Shown one piece after another: positions 21,863 to 32,928 of a stretch of 64,000 nt of DNA (its first letter is position 1; the number at the start of each line of letters is the position of its first letter). The stretch covers positions 269,201-333,200 of the forward strand of contig JAHNZQ020003149.1 of the NCBI GenBank assembly GCA_019155205.2. The letters run 5' to 3'. The DNA comes from Gracilaria vermiculophylla. Its lineage: Eukaryota > Rhodophyta > Florideophyceae > Gracilariales > Gracilariaceae. A program made the position numbers and the translations under genes. Under the pieces are notes generated by a model that did not search any database, was not told the origin of the DNA, and saw nothing but the letters and a program-made list of their open reading frames with translations.

Positions 21863-22630
21863 CTATTCCCGTTGGGGTGCCAAAGTTAACGGCGTGGACG
21901 TGCCCGTATAGAGAAAACTGGGGACGGACGGAGTTGCCGGGGATTGTATAGCCAATGCCATGGCAACTTTGTCCTCGACGTGGACACCCCAGTTGGATTC
22001 GTCGGTATCTGTGGACACCAATAGCGAGGCTCTCGATGTGGCTCGGCGAGTGCGAGCGGTTCTCGCCGCGTCCGGGGTTCGGAAGAGCTTCTCACCGCCT
22101 CGATGGGTATGTGCAAGCCCCTTGGCATAGTTGGCGAGTTGGCGAAAGACCATCTTGGGATGCGTGGCGGAGTGATTCCGCACACTAGCCCTTATTGCGG
22201 GAAGGAGCCCTTCGATGAAAAGGGCCTTGAGGCGTGTGTCTGTAAAGATGTTGCCACAGCGGAGGTTCTTCTGCCATAATTGGTCTGCGAATTTGCGTTC
22301 CGTCAGCGCTGAGCTCTGGCGGTGAGTGATTATGTCGTGATAAGCCTCCGATAGGACATCAACCGTGACGTACACCTCAAGAAAGAAGTTGACCACTTCT
22401 GGGTAGGAGGTTAAGAGCTCTAAGCTCCTGACGTCGACCGAACCAGATTCGCCAGTGATCTTGGCAGTGACAGTATCCCTTGCGGGCCCGTCGCGAAAAA
22501 ACCGAAACAGCCAGAGAGCTGCGCCCGCATGAACACCATTCTGGTCACAAGCAGTTTTGAACTGCGAAAGGAATCTTAGTACCAAGATTGGATCTTTGCC
22601 CGAGAACGTAAGGGTCATTTGTGGCTGCAA
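21863..22630 (-). pseudogene. Gypsy gag core, copy 2
   Basis: 255 codons, homologous to 307-1080 over most of its length, with the shared motifs FSGKDP, AGAALWLF, TSYPEVVNF, LRCGN and VRNHSATHPK. It is bounded by frame changes toward both gag neighbours. Confidence 0.7.
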
Positions 22631-22960
22631 ACGCTTTGCGTGCTTAGCTACCTGTTTGGCTACAAATGAGTCATAGCGATTACTCCTGTTTGCCAGCCTG
22701 TAGCTTTTGAAGCTCAGGACTTTCGGGAAATCCCCGTTGTTGGGCCGAATGCGGTGTAAGTGCTAAAAGTCCATCTCGGAGTCGGAGTCTTCCGAGTCAC
22801 TCCAGTCGAAGTGCTCCTAGGAGTCCGAAATGGAGTCATCCGAGCCGGAAAAGCCTCTTACCTTGCGGGAGGCATTTCTCCGATTCCGGCGTCGGCGCGG
22901 AGAGCTCTGGCGCCCCCTCTTGTCGCGACCCGTATGGGACACGCGACCGGTACTCTTCTG

Positions 22961-23689
22961 TTACCCTAAGGGACGAGCTTCCACGTCGAATCCACCATGA
23001 TTGGGGTCCATCTCGGGTATGGAATCTGCATCAGGCCCGGGAGGGATAGTGGGCGGTTGCCATACCGACACAACCGGTGCACGATGTTCAGTGTGCTCGG
23101 CCCGTTCTGAGACGAGCTGAAGGCGGCGTTGTACCTCAGTGTGCACAATAGAGGCAATTGCTCCTTCCAGAGTTCCAGAGGCTGTCAACTTGGCCGCCAA
23201 GTTGTAGGCTAACAAGTTCATGCGGGAATTCACTTCCGAGTTGACCCGTTCGGGAATGCGTCGTTCGCCTTCATCCGTTACTAAGGACTCCACGATTGGC
23301 CTGAGCGCTACTAGTGGCCCAGCGGGGATTGGCGGGATGCCTCCACCCGGGAGGGTAACTGGTTGCTCAAAGTTGTCCATGGGGGTCCGTCCTGTTCCCT
23401 GACGGGCATCTGGTGGCAATTCCCTATGGTTCAGAGGCTGAGGTGTGGTCAGGAAGGCGTGCTGACGCACAGCCTCGAGACGGCTTCGAAGCTCGGTTGG
23501 GGAGCACTGACGGAGCAGGCACTCCGGGTCCTTCACCGGGGGTAGGATCCCTGTTTGGGCACTTCGAGTACTCTGGGCCCGTGAATGGGAGGACGATGCC
23601 GCGGCCGCAGCATTGTTATACCGAGGGGTCTGTTTTGACTCAAAGTGGCCCCGAGAGGTTCCAGGGGTGGTAGTCATGTCGGTAGGCAA
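22961..23689 (-). pseudogene. Gypsy gag N-terminal part, copy 2
   Basis: 242 codons starting at an ATG (MPTDMTTTPGTSRG), with an Ala run and a helical segment around GERRIPERVNSEVNSRMN. The following 330 bases down to the gag core encode Arg/Ser- and Asp/Ser-rich sequence in several frames. The ATG at 23689 is the likely start of the element's polyprotein. Confidence 0.6.
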
Positions 23690-23771
23690 AAGACGTTTAT
23701 GTCCGGCTTAGGCCCTTTCTACATATGGATATGGACAATCTGACCCTGGACACGCATTGGCGCCAAATAGT

Positions 23772-23781
23772 CCATAACCCA
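23772..23781 (-). promoter_or_regulatory. Candidate primer-binding site of the chromovirus
   Basis: On the minus strand TGGGTTATGG matches the complement of the initiator tRNA anticodon arm over 10 bases. It is preceded by TGTCAAAAA, so the LTR end is not exactly adjacent, which lowers confidence. Confidence 0.4.
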
Positions 23782-23943
23782 TTTTTGACACCGTTGCCCA
23801 TCTCCCGCCATAAATGTAGATACACACAGAGACAGGACATTCCCACTCTTTCCTGAATCATATAAACAACCGTTTCTCTTGCCTCCTTTCCCCTGCCGCT
23901 TCTTCGCTGCTCGATTGCACGCCAGGTGCATGATCCGTGCAAG

Positions 23944-24089
23944 ATGGCAGATCAACAATCAAACCTCTCCAACACTCTCGTAAATACACTTTCATCTCCG
24001 CCACTTCCAATCTCAACCCCAACAGCTACATCGAATGCGCTACAAACGTTACAAGTTATTGACCAAATATCCAGCTCGCCCAAGAACCA
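23944..24089 (+). CDS. Partial unknown protein, N-terminus cut by gap
   Basis: An ATG in the context AAGATGG begins a frame of 48 codons (MADQQSNLSNTLVNTLSSPP...) that runs into gap 2. Ser/Thr/Pro-rich, no known domain. A TATA-like CATATAAACA lies about 70 bases upstream. It could be the start of another copia-type gag or of a host gene. Confidence 0.35.
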
Positions 24090-24189
24090 NNNNNNNNNNN
24101 NNNNNNNNNNNNNNNNNNNNNNNNNNNNNNNNNNNNNNNNNNNNNNNNNNNNNNNNNNNNNNNNNNNNNNNNNNNNNNNNNNNNNNNNN
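24090..24189. other. Assembly gap 2 (100 N)
   Basis: Exactly 100 unknown bases, interrupting a plus-strand frame. Confidence 0.99.
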
Positions 24190-24705
24190 AAGTGGGTGCG
24201 TTTCTAGTTCGTGACCAAACTCTCCCTGGAGAACTACCGCGATTATCGCCTCTTGAAAGCTCACAGGTAGCGACGCAGGCCATTGAGGTGAGGAATGAGA
24301 CGGTTGTTGTTTCAATGGCGTCATCTTCGGCTGCAAATACTGCTAAAAGCGATGCAAAGAGCCGCGTACGGTGGTTATTGTTCATTAAGCACTGTTTTCA
24401 TTCGCAACTCGAGCAGAATGACAGAAACGATATATGCGATAGCTCTCAATACTTGTATAACGAGAGAGAACAATATCCCGGTAGTAGCGGGCTCAATATG
24501 GCGTCACACACTGGATTACAATGATGTGGCCACACCAGGGCGCGACACAGTGGACGAGAATGATAGGGGCGCACCAGGGCGCGATACGGTGGAAGAGAAT
24601 GATGCGGCCGCCCAAGGACGTAAAAGATCGGAGGAGAGTGATGCGGCCGCACGATGGCGCAGCACTGTGGGGGATATAATGTATCTTTCGTGCGGTGGGG
24701 ATTAG
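24190..24705 (+). CDS. Unknown protein fragment with 13-residue repeats
   Basis: Two overlapping plus-strand frames follow the gap. One (24190-24524) opens with FLVRDQTLPGELPRLSPLESS and looks like ordinary protein. The other (to 24705) ends in four 13-residue repeats, NDVATPGRDTVDE, NDRGAPGRDTVEE, NDAAAQGRKRSEE and SDAAARWRSTVGD. Whether either belongs to the frame started at 23944 cannot be decided across the gap. No family is recognised. Confidence 0.3.
24520..24675 (+). repeat. 39-bp minisatellite, four units
   Basis: Four head-to-tail units of 39 bp, each beginning AATGATG or AGTGATG and containing a GGCC/GGCGC core, with increasing divergence to the right. The unit length is a multiple of three, so the frame is kept. 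Confidence 0.85.
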
Positions 24706-25199
24706 GAGCGTGATTTTTTTGCTATGAATGAGATAGGTGGGCGATGGGGAGCGCAGAGCATTAGAGGGAAGGACAACAGTGGATTATTGGGGCGGACGCG
24801 CGTTTGTGGAACGACCAGGAACAATGGGTTCGTCGTTGGGGTCGCTCAACCGGCGGCCCCAGGTTTTGTATTTCGGAAGGGAATTTTGGACAAGATGACA
24901 ATTGTCCTGGGAAACGGTAAATCTCCTAGATTTGGGGTTTTATGGACAAGATGCACCGTGTCTTGTCTCAGTGTAGAAAGGCCCTTACGGCAGTTGAATC
25001 CCTTGAGGGCAAGTTCGTAACAACCTAGAGAAGAGACAAGCGGCTTAGTCGATCCCAAGTGGTTCCCAAACGGGGTCGAAAATCCCGAGTAGAAGAGGGC
25101 AATTCCAATGGAGCAAAGCGAGTCCCAAGAGGGGTCGAAACGGTAGATTAACCAAGAACGATCCCGAGAGGTTTGTTCTAAGTCGGGAGACCAGTGAAG
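24706..25199. other. Spacer without recognised gene
   Basis: No gene. Around 25050-25150 the words GATCCCAAG/AGTCCCAAG and GGGGTCGAAA recur, hinting at a short decayed tandem repeat. Confidence 0.35.
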
Positions 25200-25624
25200 T
25201 ACACCCGTGTGAGGGGAATACGTACAATGCCCAAATAGGGGGATTGGGTGCGCAGCACCCAAGCGGGGACAAAGGAGCACACAATGGACGCTAACAACGG
25301 GCCACGAGACAGGTGTGGAGCACTGGTAGTGACTAAAGGCTGACCCTTATGGGAACTAGAACTTGAACAAGTAACATGACTCTAGGGGGTGCTTGCCGGT
25401 TTACGGTGGTGGAGCTCGCTGACGGCGGAGGTGCCTAAGTGCACCTCCGGCGGCGGCAGCCACGTGTCGAAAATAATGAATAACCTACCCATCAAGAGGC
25501 CCTGCAGGTAGTGCACACATTCTGTGCAACACCATACACGTGGCCCACTTGGGAAGCACCTTTTGCACACAATCTACTACTACTTCTACTATGCGTACCC
25601 ACTATGGGTCTCTTCCATTGCACT
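25200..25624 (+). repeat. 425-bp dispersed repeat, copy B
   Basis: The same length and orientation as copy A at 10708-11132, with scattered substitutions only. Both copies contain a palindromic GGAGGTGCCTAAGTGC/CTCCGGCGGC segment. Confidence 0.85.
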
Positions 25625-26336
25625 ACACCGACAACGCGCAAGCAACTTTGCCGCAAAACTGCAACGCTCAACACTCTCGAGCACGAGGCAAAGCAGCGCA
25701 ATCATCTTCGATCAGCCTGCTCGCACATTGCACCGCGCTATATCATCCGCTTGATCTACGTACTGGAGGGCTCGAAGGTCTATGGGGTCTCTCGTGGCTC
25801 TAAGCGAACAAGGCTCTTTTGCCCAAAAGTAATTGCGTTGCTACGGTTGCACCAGTTACGATCAACAGCGAAGCTTCCACTGCGTTACCGCAATTTGAGA
25901 AGAAAGTCCAGCCTCACTTACGAGAAGACTGCGTAGTGCGTTGTGGTTTTTCGGTGGTGAAGTTGTATCGTCACTTCTACACGGGCCCCTGTAGAAGGGA
26001 ACTGCTCCAGGCTCAAGGTGCGATTTGTTCAAAGAGAACGACACTGAAGTAAGGGTTGGTCCTGCCACCTACTGTGTAGTATATGAACGCATCCTACCAC
26101 CACGCACCACTTAGGCTTGTAGCGTGCGTTTTGAGCGACACAAAAGGGCCTCCTTGACGCGTACGGGACGTGCGAAGTCTGCTAACTACTCTTTTATTTT
26201 CCTAAAGCCAAAGTTGGAGAAGATGGATCCCTCTTCCAGTACGGGACTGGCGAAAAATTTATAACCCACTCGTTTCCTGCCCGCCTTGAGTATACTCGGC
26301 GATGGACGTATAGAAGGATTCAGACATGAAGAGCAT
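25625..26336. other. Spacer without recognised gene
   Basis: A plus-strand frame (25511-25936) is open but overlaps the repeat and carries no motif. Nothing else is seen. Confidence 0.3.
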
Positions 26337-26650
26337 CCTATTAGTAAAACAGATGAGCTATTTGCGCTATACTGTCTTGTGACACAGGGCGCACAGTTCA
26401 CCATTTGAACTATCAACACGCCCCCTCGCCCTGTACTTTCTTACAGAACGAGACCTCAAGCTTACAGTAACCACTTTTGACCACTGCTCTACACATGTAC
26501 AATTTCTCAGGCTCAGGTCACTTCTGGAAATTGAACCCAGGGTCCTAGCGTTTAGCTGAGCCCATAACCTGTTAGTAAAACAGATGAGCTATTTGCGCTA
26601 TACTCTCTTGTGACACAGGGCGCACAGTTCACCATTTGAACTATCAACAC
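26337..26650 (-). repeat. Possible tRNA-derived SINE, dimer-like
   Basis: A segment of about 80 bp at 26337-26413 recurs at 26569-26650 (AGTAAAACAGATGAGCTATTTGCGC and onward). Read on the minus strand, the 3' copy leads into ATAGCTCATCTG (A-box-like) and, 50-60 bases on, CTGGGTTCAATTTCCAG, a good B-box with a T-arm stem. This is the layout of a Pol III-transcribed, tRNA-derived SINE. Confidence 0.45.
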
Positions 26651-26745
26651 ATCCCACGCCTTAAAGAAAGCGCCGACTGTTACACATGGCGTATATAAGT
26701 TCGGGACCTGATGCAAAACCTGCAATCACCCTTTGTTCTGACCGG

Positions 26746-27334
26746 ACCTTAAGCAGAGGATGATACCCCGCAAGCTCGCAGACGCTGGGATGATGCCGAC
26801 CGTGAGGCACGATCTGCCATTGTGTAAAATCTTGGCACGCAACCTATCGTCGCTGTTTCGGAACTACTTGAATGTGACTCTTGCTCCGCTCTGGAGGTAT
26901 GGACTAAGCTTGAGTCTACATACAAAAAGGACAACATCCAGTCCAAAATGAATTTGAGAAAGAAGCTGACCACATTCCTATTCAATGATGGTGACGGTAT
27001 CCAGAAAAACCTCCTCGAAATTGAAACTATGTTCCTCGAGTTAGCCAGAATTGGCGATACATTAACTGATCGCGAGGGAACCGCAACTCTATTGCGAACA
27101 CTACCAGACTCCCTTATGACAATTACCTGAATGGCGGACGCGAACGACATGGGGTACGACCAAATTGTCTCTTTACTTCGTTCGGAAATGGACCGACGAA
27201 CGCATCGATCAGCGGCTTCGCAATCACATTCTACCGATATTCAAAAGGCTCACACTCATCCCTACCCCGCTGCACAAATTTCAAGTACGAACCAAAAACA
27301 ACACATACGGAAGAACAAGGAGGGCGTGGAATGA
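26746..27334 (+). pseudogene. Copia 3 gag
   Basis: Reads LEVWTKLESTYKKDNIQSKMNLRKKL, then DREGTATLLRTLPDSLMTIT, the conserved core of copia gag (UBN2 type, where the LP.S.... block follows the helix bundle). Interrupted by stops at about 26825 and 27129 and by frameshifts afterwards. A nucleocapsid-like Arg/Asn-rich stretch follows to ~27,590. Confidence 0.75.
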
Positions 27335-27594
27335 TGGAACTGCGGACGAATTGGTCACATTAGTTCCGAATGTTGGTCCCGCCACAAGAACAACAACGAC
27401 AACCGGTCATCCAACTGAAATGGTAGTCGTTCTAGAGGAAGGGGTCATAATAAAGACAAGCCTTCCAATAGGAACTGGGATTCACAAAATGGTTCTAATA
27501 ATAGTGGTCGAACCCATAATCATTGGAACAACACCAACTGCGACAACAACGACCGGGATGATGTTCCACCACGGGGCTTCGTTGCAATAGCCCA

Positions 27595-28093
27595 TGCCAA
27601 ACTTTCATACAGAGAACACAACCAGACCTGGTTGGACTCCGGTACAACTCACGTCTTTGTTAGAGACAAACGACTCTTCACGGATTACCGATCACTCACA
27701 TGTCAAACTGTTCGAACTTGTGACCAGATGTCAGAGATCATCGGAGAAGGAACAATTGAACTGCCACTTGGAAATGGAATAGTACTTCAGGCCAAGCACA
27801 CACCCTCCTTCGACTCAAATTTAATCTCCCTATCAGTGTTAACGAAACACACACAGTTGGAATTCTCAAACGACTTGGATGGCCCAGGGTTTTTCATAAA
27901 AGACCCAACCAACTGCCAAAAGCTTTACCGATCTACACGGACTTTATCCAATGCCAAACCCTATACCGCCACCTATGGCCCATGTGGCCTCCCACTTACC
28001 GGGCAACATTGCACTAGATTAACACGTAAAACTGGGACACGCAGGCAAACAGAGACTCTTATCCTGTACCGGCCAATGCCAGGGCGTACCTAA
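27595..28093 (+). pseudogene. Copia 3 protease
   Basis: TWLDSGTTHVFVRDKRLF carries the DSG active site of the aspartic protease with the following H-V typical of copia. It is followed by QAKHTPSFDSNLISLSVL, the usual 'V.Y.P.L..NL.S...L' block. Frame is lost near 28020. Confidence 0.75.
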
Positions 28094-28700
28094 ACTATCC
28101 CCACCGGAAATGGAAAATATCTTTTGCGAGCCTTGCATCAACGCAGGAACAAAGCGCGCACCTCTGACGAAGTCCTCCTCAGTTGCCTCAAGGCCATTGG
28201 AACTGACCCACATGGATCTCACAGGACCCATCACTCCTCCATCGTCGCGAGTCTCGAGGTACATCCAAGTCCTTCTTGATGAGCACACAAGAGCATCCTC
28301 GATATACTTTTTCGACACAAAGCCTCAGTTCTTTCACACAATAAGAGGGTACAAGGCTCGCGCAGAAAATGAGGTTTTATCCAGTCGCATTTACTGCGTT
28401 CGCCTTGACGGGGCGGGTGAGAATAGATTCAAAGAATTAATCAGCTTGGCGTTGGAGAATGGTATCATGTTAGAATATACACCTCCTCACGCACATTAAT
28501 CAAACGGTGCAGCGGAGAAGATCAGACAAGACTTGTGGAAAACGACAAGAACTCTCATATTCGCTTCAAAGCGACCCCACACGCTTTGGGAAGAAGCCAT
28601 CTCACACGCAAACTACCTCTGAAATCGTCTCCCCAACTCCAGAATCGGGATGAAGATACCGTACAAATTATGGTTCGGTCGAAGCCCAGACTTCACCAAC
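28094..28700 (+). pseudogene. Copia 3 integrase
   Basis: Shows FCEPCINAGTKRAP (zinc domain end), THMDLTGPITPPS (first Asp), VRLDGAGENRFKE (second Asp), and SNGAAEKIRQDLW (third acidic residue, after a TAA at 28497-28499). Confidence 0.75.
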
Positions 28701-29378
28701 CTGTTGAAATTCGGACAAGAAGGACACGCATTCATCTACCGATCGGAGACTGTCTCTAATAAGAAGTTCATCCCTCGCGCTCTACCTTGTCATTTCGTCG
28801 GAATACATAGTACACACACTCTGCTGAGGATACATATCCCTTCGATGCAGAAAGCAATAAAGTGTCGTGAACGAGACTTCATGGTTTCCAAGGGCTCCCT
28901 TCCTTCCATCAATGAGCTTATTGACATCTCCTCCCTCGGACGAAGCGAAGCCGAACACGACATAAAAGAAGAGGACGAAGAACATCGGGGTGCCTCTTTG
29001 GCACATTACCTCGCAGCGCACTTGCGCTTTCACGATTTCGAAGAGACCGGAAAAGTCGACATGACCTTCGAGGAAGCTAGGACAAACCCAAAATGGGCTG
29101 ACACAATCGATAGGGAATACAATGCGTTAGTAAACCGAGGAACGTGGAAACTCGTAGACCGGAAACTGGACATGAAACCCCTTCCATTCTTGTGGACTTT
29201 TGTTGTTAAGCACCGCAACAAAAACCCCCCGAGCGCGTTAGCGAAAGCTCGATCCGTAGTCCGTGACAACATGCAACGTCCATACCTGGATAATATCCCG
29301 GATACATTGTACGCACCCGTCGCTCAGCTTGAGACCGTTCGACTTGCTTTAGCGAAAGCTGCCGCCCAAGGACTGTAG
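28650..29378 (+). pseudogene. Copia 3 integrase end and RT N-terminal part
   Basis: 242 codons: KIPYKLWFGRSPD (integrase C-terminal side), then MTFEEARTNPKWADTIDREYNALVNRGTWKLVDR, the standard opening of copia RT, and YAPVAQLETVRLALAKAAAQGL, where it is cut by the inserted segment. Confidence 0.85.
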
Positions 29379-29934
29379 TACAGTGGCTCCTACGGAAATA
29401 GGGTGGTTTGGCCTTAAGGTGTAATATTCCTAAGGAGGGTTCGTAATTTATTCGCTGGGCCACGTGGTGCATTATCTCGCCCGCGTGCGCTACAGTATCC
29501 TTGAGGTGCGGTAGCATTTATTATTTATTTTAGATATTTTATGCAGGTAATTAGCACAGTAGCGAGACCTGCCGAGGCGGGCTCCCGGCTTGATACTTAA
29601 TCTGCCGGTTGAGCTCCACCTCTGGGGAAGTAAAGACAAGCACCCATGAGTCTTTTTCTACTTTTCCGGTTGGAGCCCCTTGTCTATATACGCAGGTTTC
29701 TAAGCCGCCGATCCCCAGGTTGCATCATAGCAGCGCCTGTAGGAGCATTGTCTGCCCAGTGAACCTCCCCCTCCGCTTGGTGTTTGCGGATCTCCTTCAA
29801 GAATTCCCCCGACTCGCGGCAGCGGATATCGGAGACCACATTTAGGAATACGCGCCTTTGGAGTCAACAAAAACTCCTAACGGACGTTGTGCTTTACTAC
29901 CTCGACAGGAGGGCGGACAGTACCACAAAGACTG
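29376..29934. mobile_element. ~555-bp foreign insertion inside copia 3 RT
   Basis: RT homology stops at AAAQGL (29376) and resumes at KKLDISNAYFFGSL (29938 on). The segment between has no RT coding, and GACTG occurs on both sides (29371-29375 and 29930-29934), as in a 5-bp target duplication. It contains no protein I recognise. It could be a solo LTR or a small non-autonomous element. Confidence 0.6.
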
Positions 29935-31187
29935 CTGATAAAAAAATTGGATATAAGTAACGCTTATTTTTTTGGCAGTTTAGAGGGACCAATTGTCACG
30001 GAAAAACCACAGAACGCTTCCGGAACATCCTATATTCTCGGAAAGGTTTGTCTTCTCAAGAAGTCTATCTACGGTGCAAGGTAAGCTGGACAGATTGAGG
30101 GTTCACTGTTACATGAAGGACTACTCCGACACGGATTAAAGCAGTCAAGCACGGATAGCCGACTCTACTATTACAAATTGGAGAGTGGCTCACTGACCCT
30201 GATTGTGGTCGTAGACGACATACTTACGTTTTTGAATTCAAAATCTCTGCTGAACGATTTCAAGCATGAGATGGAGAGAATCTTTCAGGTAAAACTTCTC
30301 GGTGGAGCGGAATCCTTCATTGAATTGGATATTGAGAGGAACAGAAATGGTATTAAGGTTAAGCAAGGAAGATATGTGGAAATGATCCTAAGAAAGTATG
30401 GACTTGTGAACTTTAACCTTGCGCGACCACCCTTGCCCTTTGACGGCGACTTGAGTAGTCGATGCAAAGACGAAATGTGTCAGACGCCAGCGCTTCAAGG
30501 TCGCTACCGAACGATGGTAGGACATTTGATGCACTTACCGGTATCATCCAGGCCAGACATCATGTTTTCTGCTTCAATGCTAGCAAGGCAGGTTCATGAT
30601 CCTTGTGCGAGGCACATGAGATTGGGGAAGAGAGTGTTAAGGTATCTGAAGGGTACAAAAGGTCTTTACTTGTTCTTTCCCCCAAACATTTTGGCGTCAA
30701 TGGAAGCATACTGTGATGCAGACTGGGCCTGTTGTCACGAAACAAGAAAGTCAACGACCGGGGTATTGATTAATGTGAATGAAACACGATTCATGTGAGC
30801 TACCAAAAAGCAGACGCAGATAGCATTATCGCCCACGGAAGCAGATTATATCGCTCTCTCAAACTGCGGAAAAACAGTCACGTGGTTACATAGACTCTTC
30901 TGGGAAATGCGAACTGATGAAGTCTTGAAACAAGATGAACCTGAAGTATATCTGACCCCATTACACTGCAACAGCACAACGGCTTTGTCGATTGCTGAAA
31001 ACCCCAAGACGTCAGAAAGGAACAAGCATATTGATCTTTAGTTTCACCATGTGAAAGAGCTGTTGAGATCTAGGGTTGTAAATGTGGAGGAAATAAGTAC
31101 TGACGTGCAGCTAGCAGATATGCTGACAAAGTCTTTTACCCACGATCGAATTGAAAAGGCGCGTCTATTTTGCGCATTACGCATCTA
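29935..31187 (+). pseudogene. Copia 3 RT C-part and RNase H
   Basis: KKLDISNAYFFGSL (first catalytic Asp), LLKKSIYGAR, VVVDDILTFLNS (DD pair), GRYRTMVGHLMHLPVSSRPDI, then RNase H with YCDADWACCHETRKSTTG, LSPTEADYIALSN and LADMLTKSF. Stops at about 30081, 30796 and 31039 break it. Confidence 0.88.
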
Positions 31188-31443
31188 ACTGATCATTGTG
31201 TATTGTTTTTCTTATGTTTGGTGATTTGTTTTGATGTACAGTTGTTTTTGTTCACAATGTCGCATGATGTTTCTGGATACATAGAAGGACAAGTGCTATA
31301 CATTTTCATCTTGTTGTTAGTTTTTCCATTGGGTTTCTATTTCAGCAGAAATTTTTAACGGTGGACACTACGCTTAGTTATGTTTTTGTTTATCTTTGAT
31401 GCGCAACACATGTTTAGTTATCATGTTTGCGAGGGACGGTGAA

Positions 31444-31573
31444 TGACCAAATTCTGGCCGCTCACTGGAACGGGCAACAATGTCCGCGCGTTCCACCCGA
31501 CAGTGCAAACTAAAGAAACGGCCGGCAGTTCCATCCCGCCCGACTCTCCGGAGTCAAGCCGACTATTCTTTCA
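31444..31573 (+). repeat. 3' LTR of copia 3 (130 bp)
   Basis: TGACCAAATTC...TTCTTTCA, equal in length to the LTR at 10238-10367. Confidence 0.8.
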
Positions 31574-32928
31574 GATTGTATCATATGTACGTTTCTCATT
31601 ACACTTTTCTGGCTGTTTGAGAACGAGTTGTTTCCGCCGTATTTGGGTATTACCCCTTGTTTGTGATTGTGTAGGAGTCGGGTCCAAATGTTGAGATAAA
31701 CTTGGAAGAGCAGCTTGTTTCACACCTACTCTCTTTAAACGTAGAAGTGAATGCTTGGCACTCAACTTTGCGTATTGCACTGATAGTTGCTGCAGTTGTA
31801 CTTCACTTGTTGTGCACTGAGCGAGTTGAACGTCATTGAGCAATAACAGCATAGCTAAACTGTGGCATATAGTTTTGCACGATGACATCAGTGTAGCAGA
31901 AAATATAAATGTCTTACGGATATGAGCTCCGCTCTTCTTTGTTGGCATCTTTTTGCTTAAGGGCTCTAACTGCAGCTTGTTCATGGAGCGAGTCACGCAC
32001 ATACACCTCTCTTTCTGGATCGGTTTGGACTTGCGAGACTAAAACAATACTTTGAACAAGCGATTGCTCCCTGAAGAGGAAGACAGCCAACACGGATGTG
32101 AGGGAGGCGAGACGGGCCAGTACTACTTTACACTTACACAGTGGTTCGCAGGACACTTCATCACTGCACGCTGTTTCCAGATTCCACAATGAAAACCTGT
32201 TATGCTACGAGTGCATGTTGCGCGTAAAAAAAGATGGTGATCATATCATAATGCGTTGCTGAAAAACAAACGCGAGACGTCGCGACATTTGGCGCAGCGA
32301 TCAGCGTACCAACTGCAGATCAGTCACACAGCTAATGCAAACGAGGATGATTGGAGAACTCCACGTTCAGACATCCTGTCTTCGTTTATACAATCGTGAT
32401 GATACCGTCACTTGCAGCGGAGCGTAAAAAGAATACATCCTGTAACGCAAACAAAATCGGTTCACTCAAAAGCCGTTCAACTGCCATGATTTCCGCGTAA
32501 CGCTCGCAAAGTCACATCTCTACAGTGTGTCTCCCAAAGTATTGTTCGTTGTCCACTCGTTTTTGACTACGCTTGTAGTCTTCCGAGCGCGCACGCCGAC
32601 AGAGTGCTTCGTGCAGCATACAAAGTACTATGATTCAACACCATGGCAACATGCCCAAAATTTCCTCCACCCGTACTTCACACCATCGGTGAAATTAGAA
32701 TTGAGAACCAGGTCGTGTAGCGTTCGACCGCTGGATTTGTAGCGTGCAATCTGGCGAGACCAAGTGCTTTGGCAGTTACGAAGAGTAGCTCAATGCGTGT
32801 GGACTTGAACATGCCATCATTCAATCCCAACAAAACGCACGTGATACACCAATATCGTCCAGTCGATAGCTATTACTGGAGCCGATTTCGCTTCCAGTAT
32901 CATAGTGTGATACTTCTTCCAATCATGA
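31574..32928 (-). other. Spacer with a possible two-exon unknown gene
   Basis: On the minus strand a frame ending at about 31914 (…KQKDANKEERSSYP) is followed by a GTAAGA donor. Splicing to a CACAG acceptor about 58 bases on would join it in phase to LAMLLLLNDVQLAQ and a Gln/Leu-rich, coiled-coil-like tail ending near 31571. No ATG is evident for the upstream part. No family is recognised. The remaining ~700 bases hold nothing identifiable. Confidence 0.2.

Larger units (their letters stand above)
17027..23800 (-). mobile_element. Ty3/gypsy chromovirus, nearly complete coding region
   Basis: A minus-strand element with order gag, protease, RT, RNase H, integrase, chromodomain, which is Ty3/gypsy of the chromovirus class. 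The coding pieces are long and separated mostly by single stops (about 20160, 18980, 18290) and frame changes (about 19320 and 17240), so decay is mild. A candidate primer site (TGGGTTATGG on the minus strand, 23781-23772) again matches the initiator tRNA anticodon region over 10 bases. No LTR pair was recognised; the right flank runs toward gap 2. Confidence 0.85.
26740..31573 (+). mobile_element. Ty1/copia retrotransposon 3, 5'-truncated and broken
   Basis: Gag, protease, integrase, RT and RNase H of copia type follow in order but across many frames. The 3' LTR (31444-31573) is preceded by the purine tract GAGGGACGGTGAA. No 5' LTR exists upstream of gag; the only other copy of this LTR is at 10238-10367. 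A ~555-bp foreign segment sits inside RT (29376-29934). This is the oldest-looking of the three copia copies. Confidence 0.85.
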
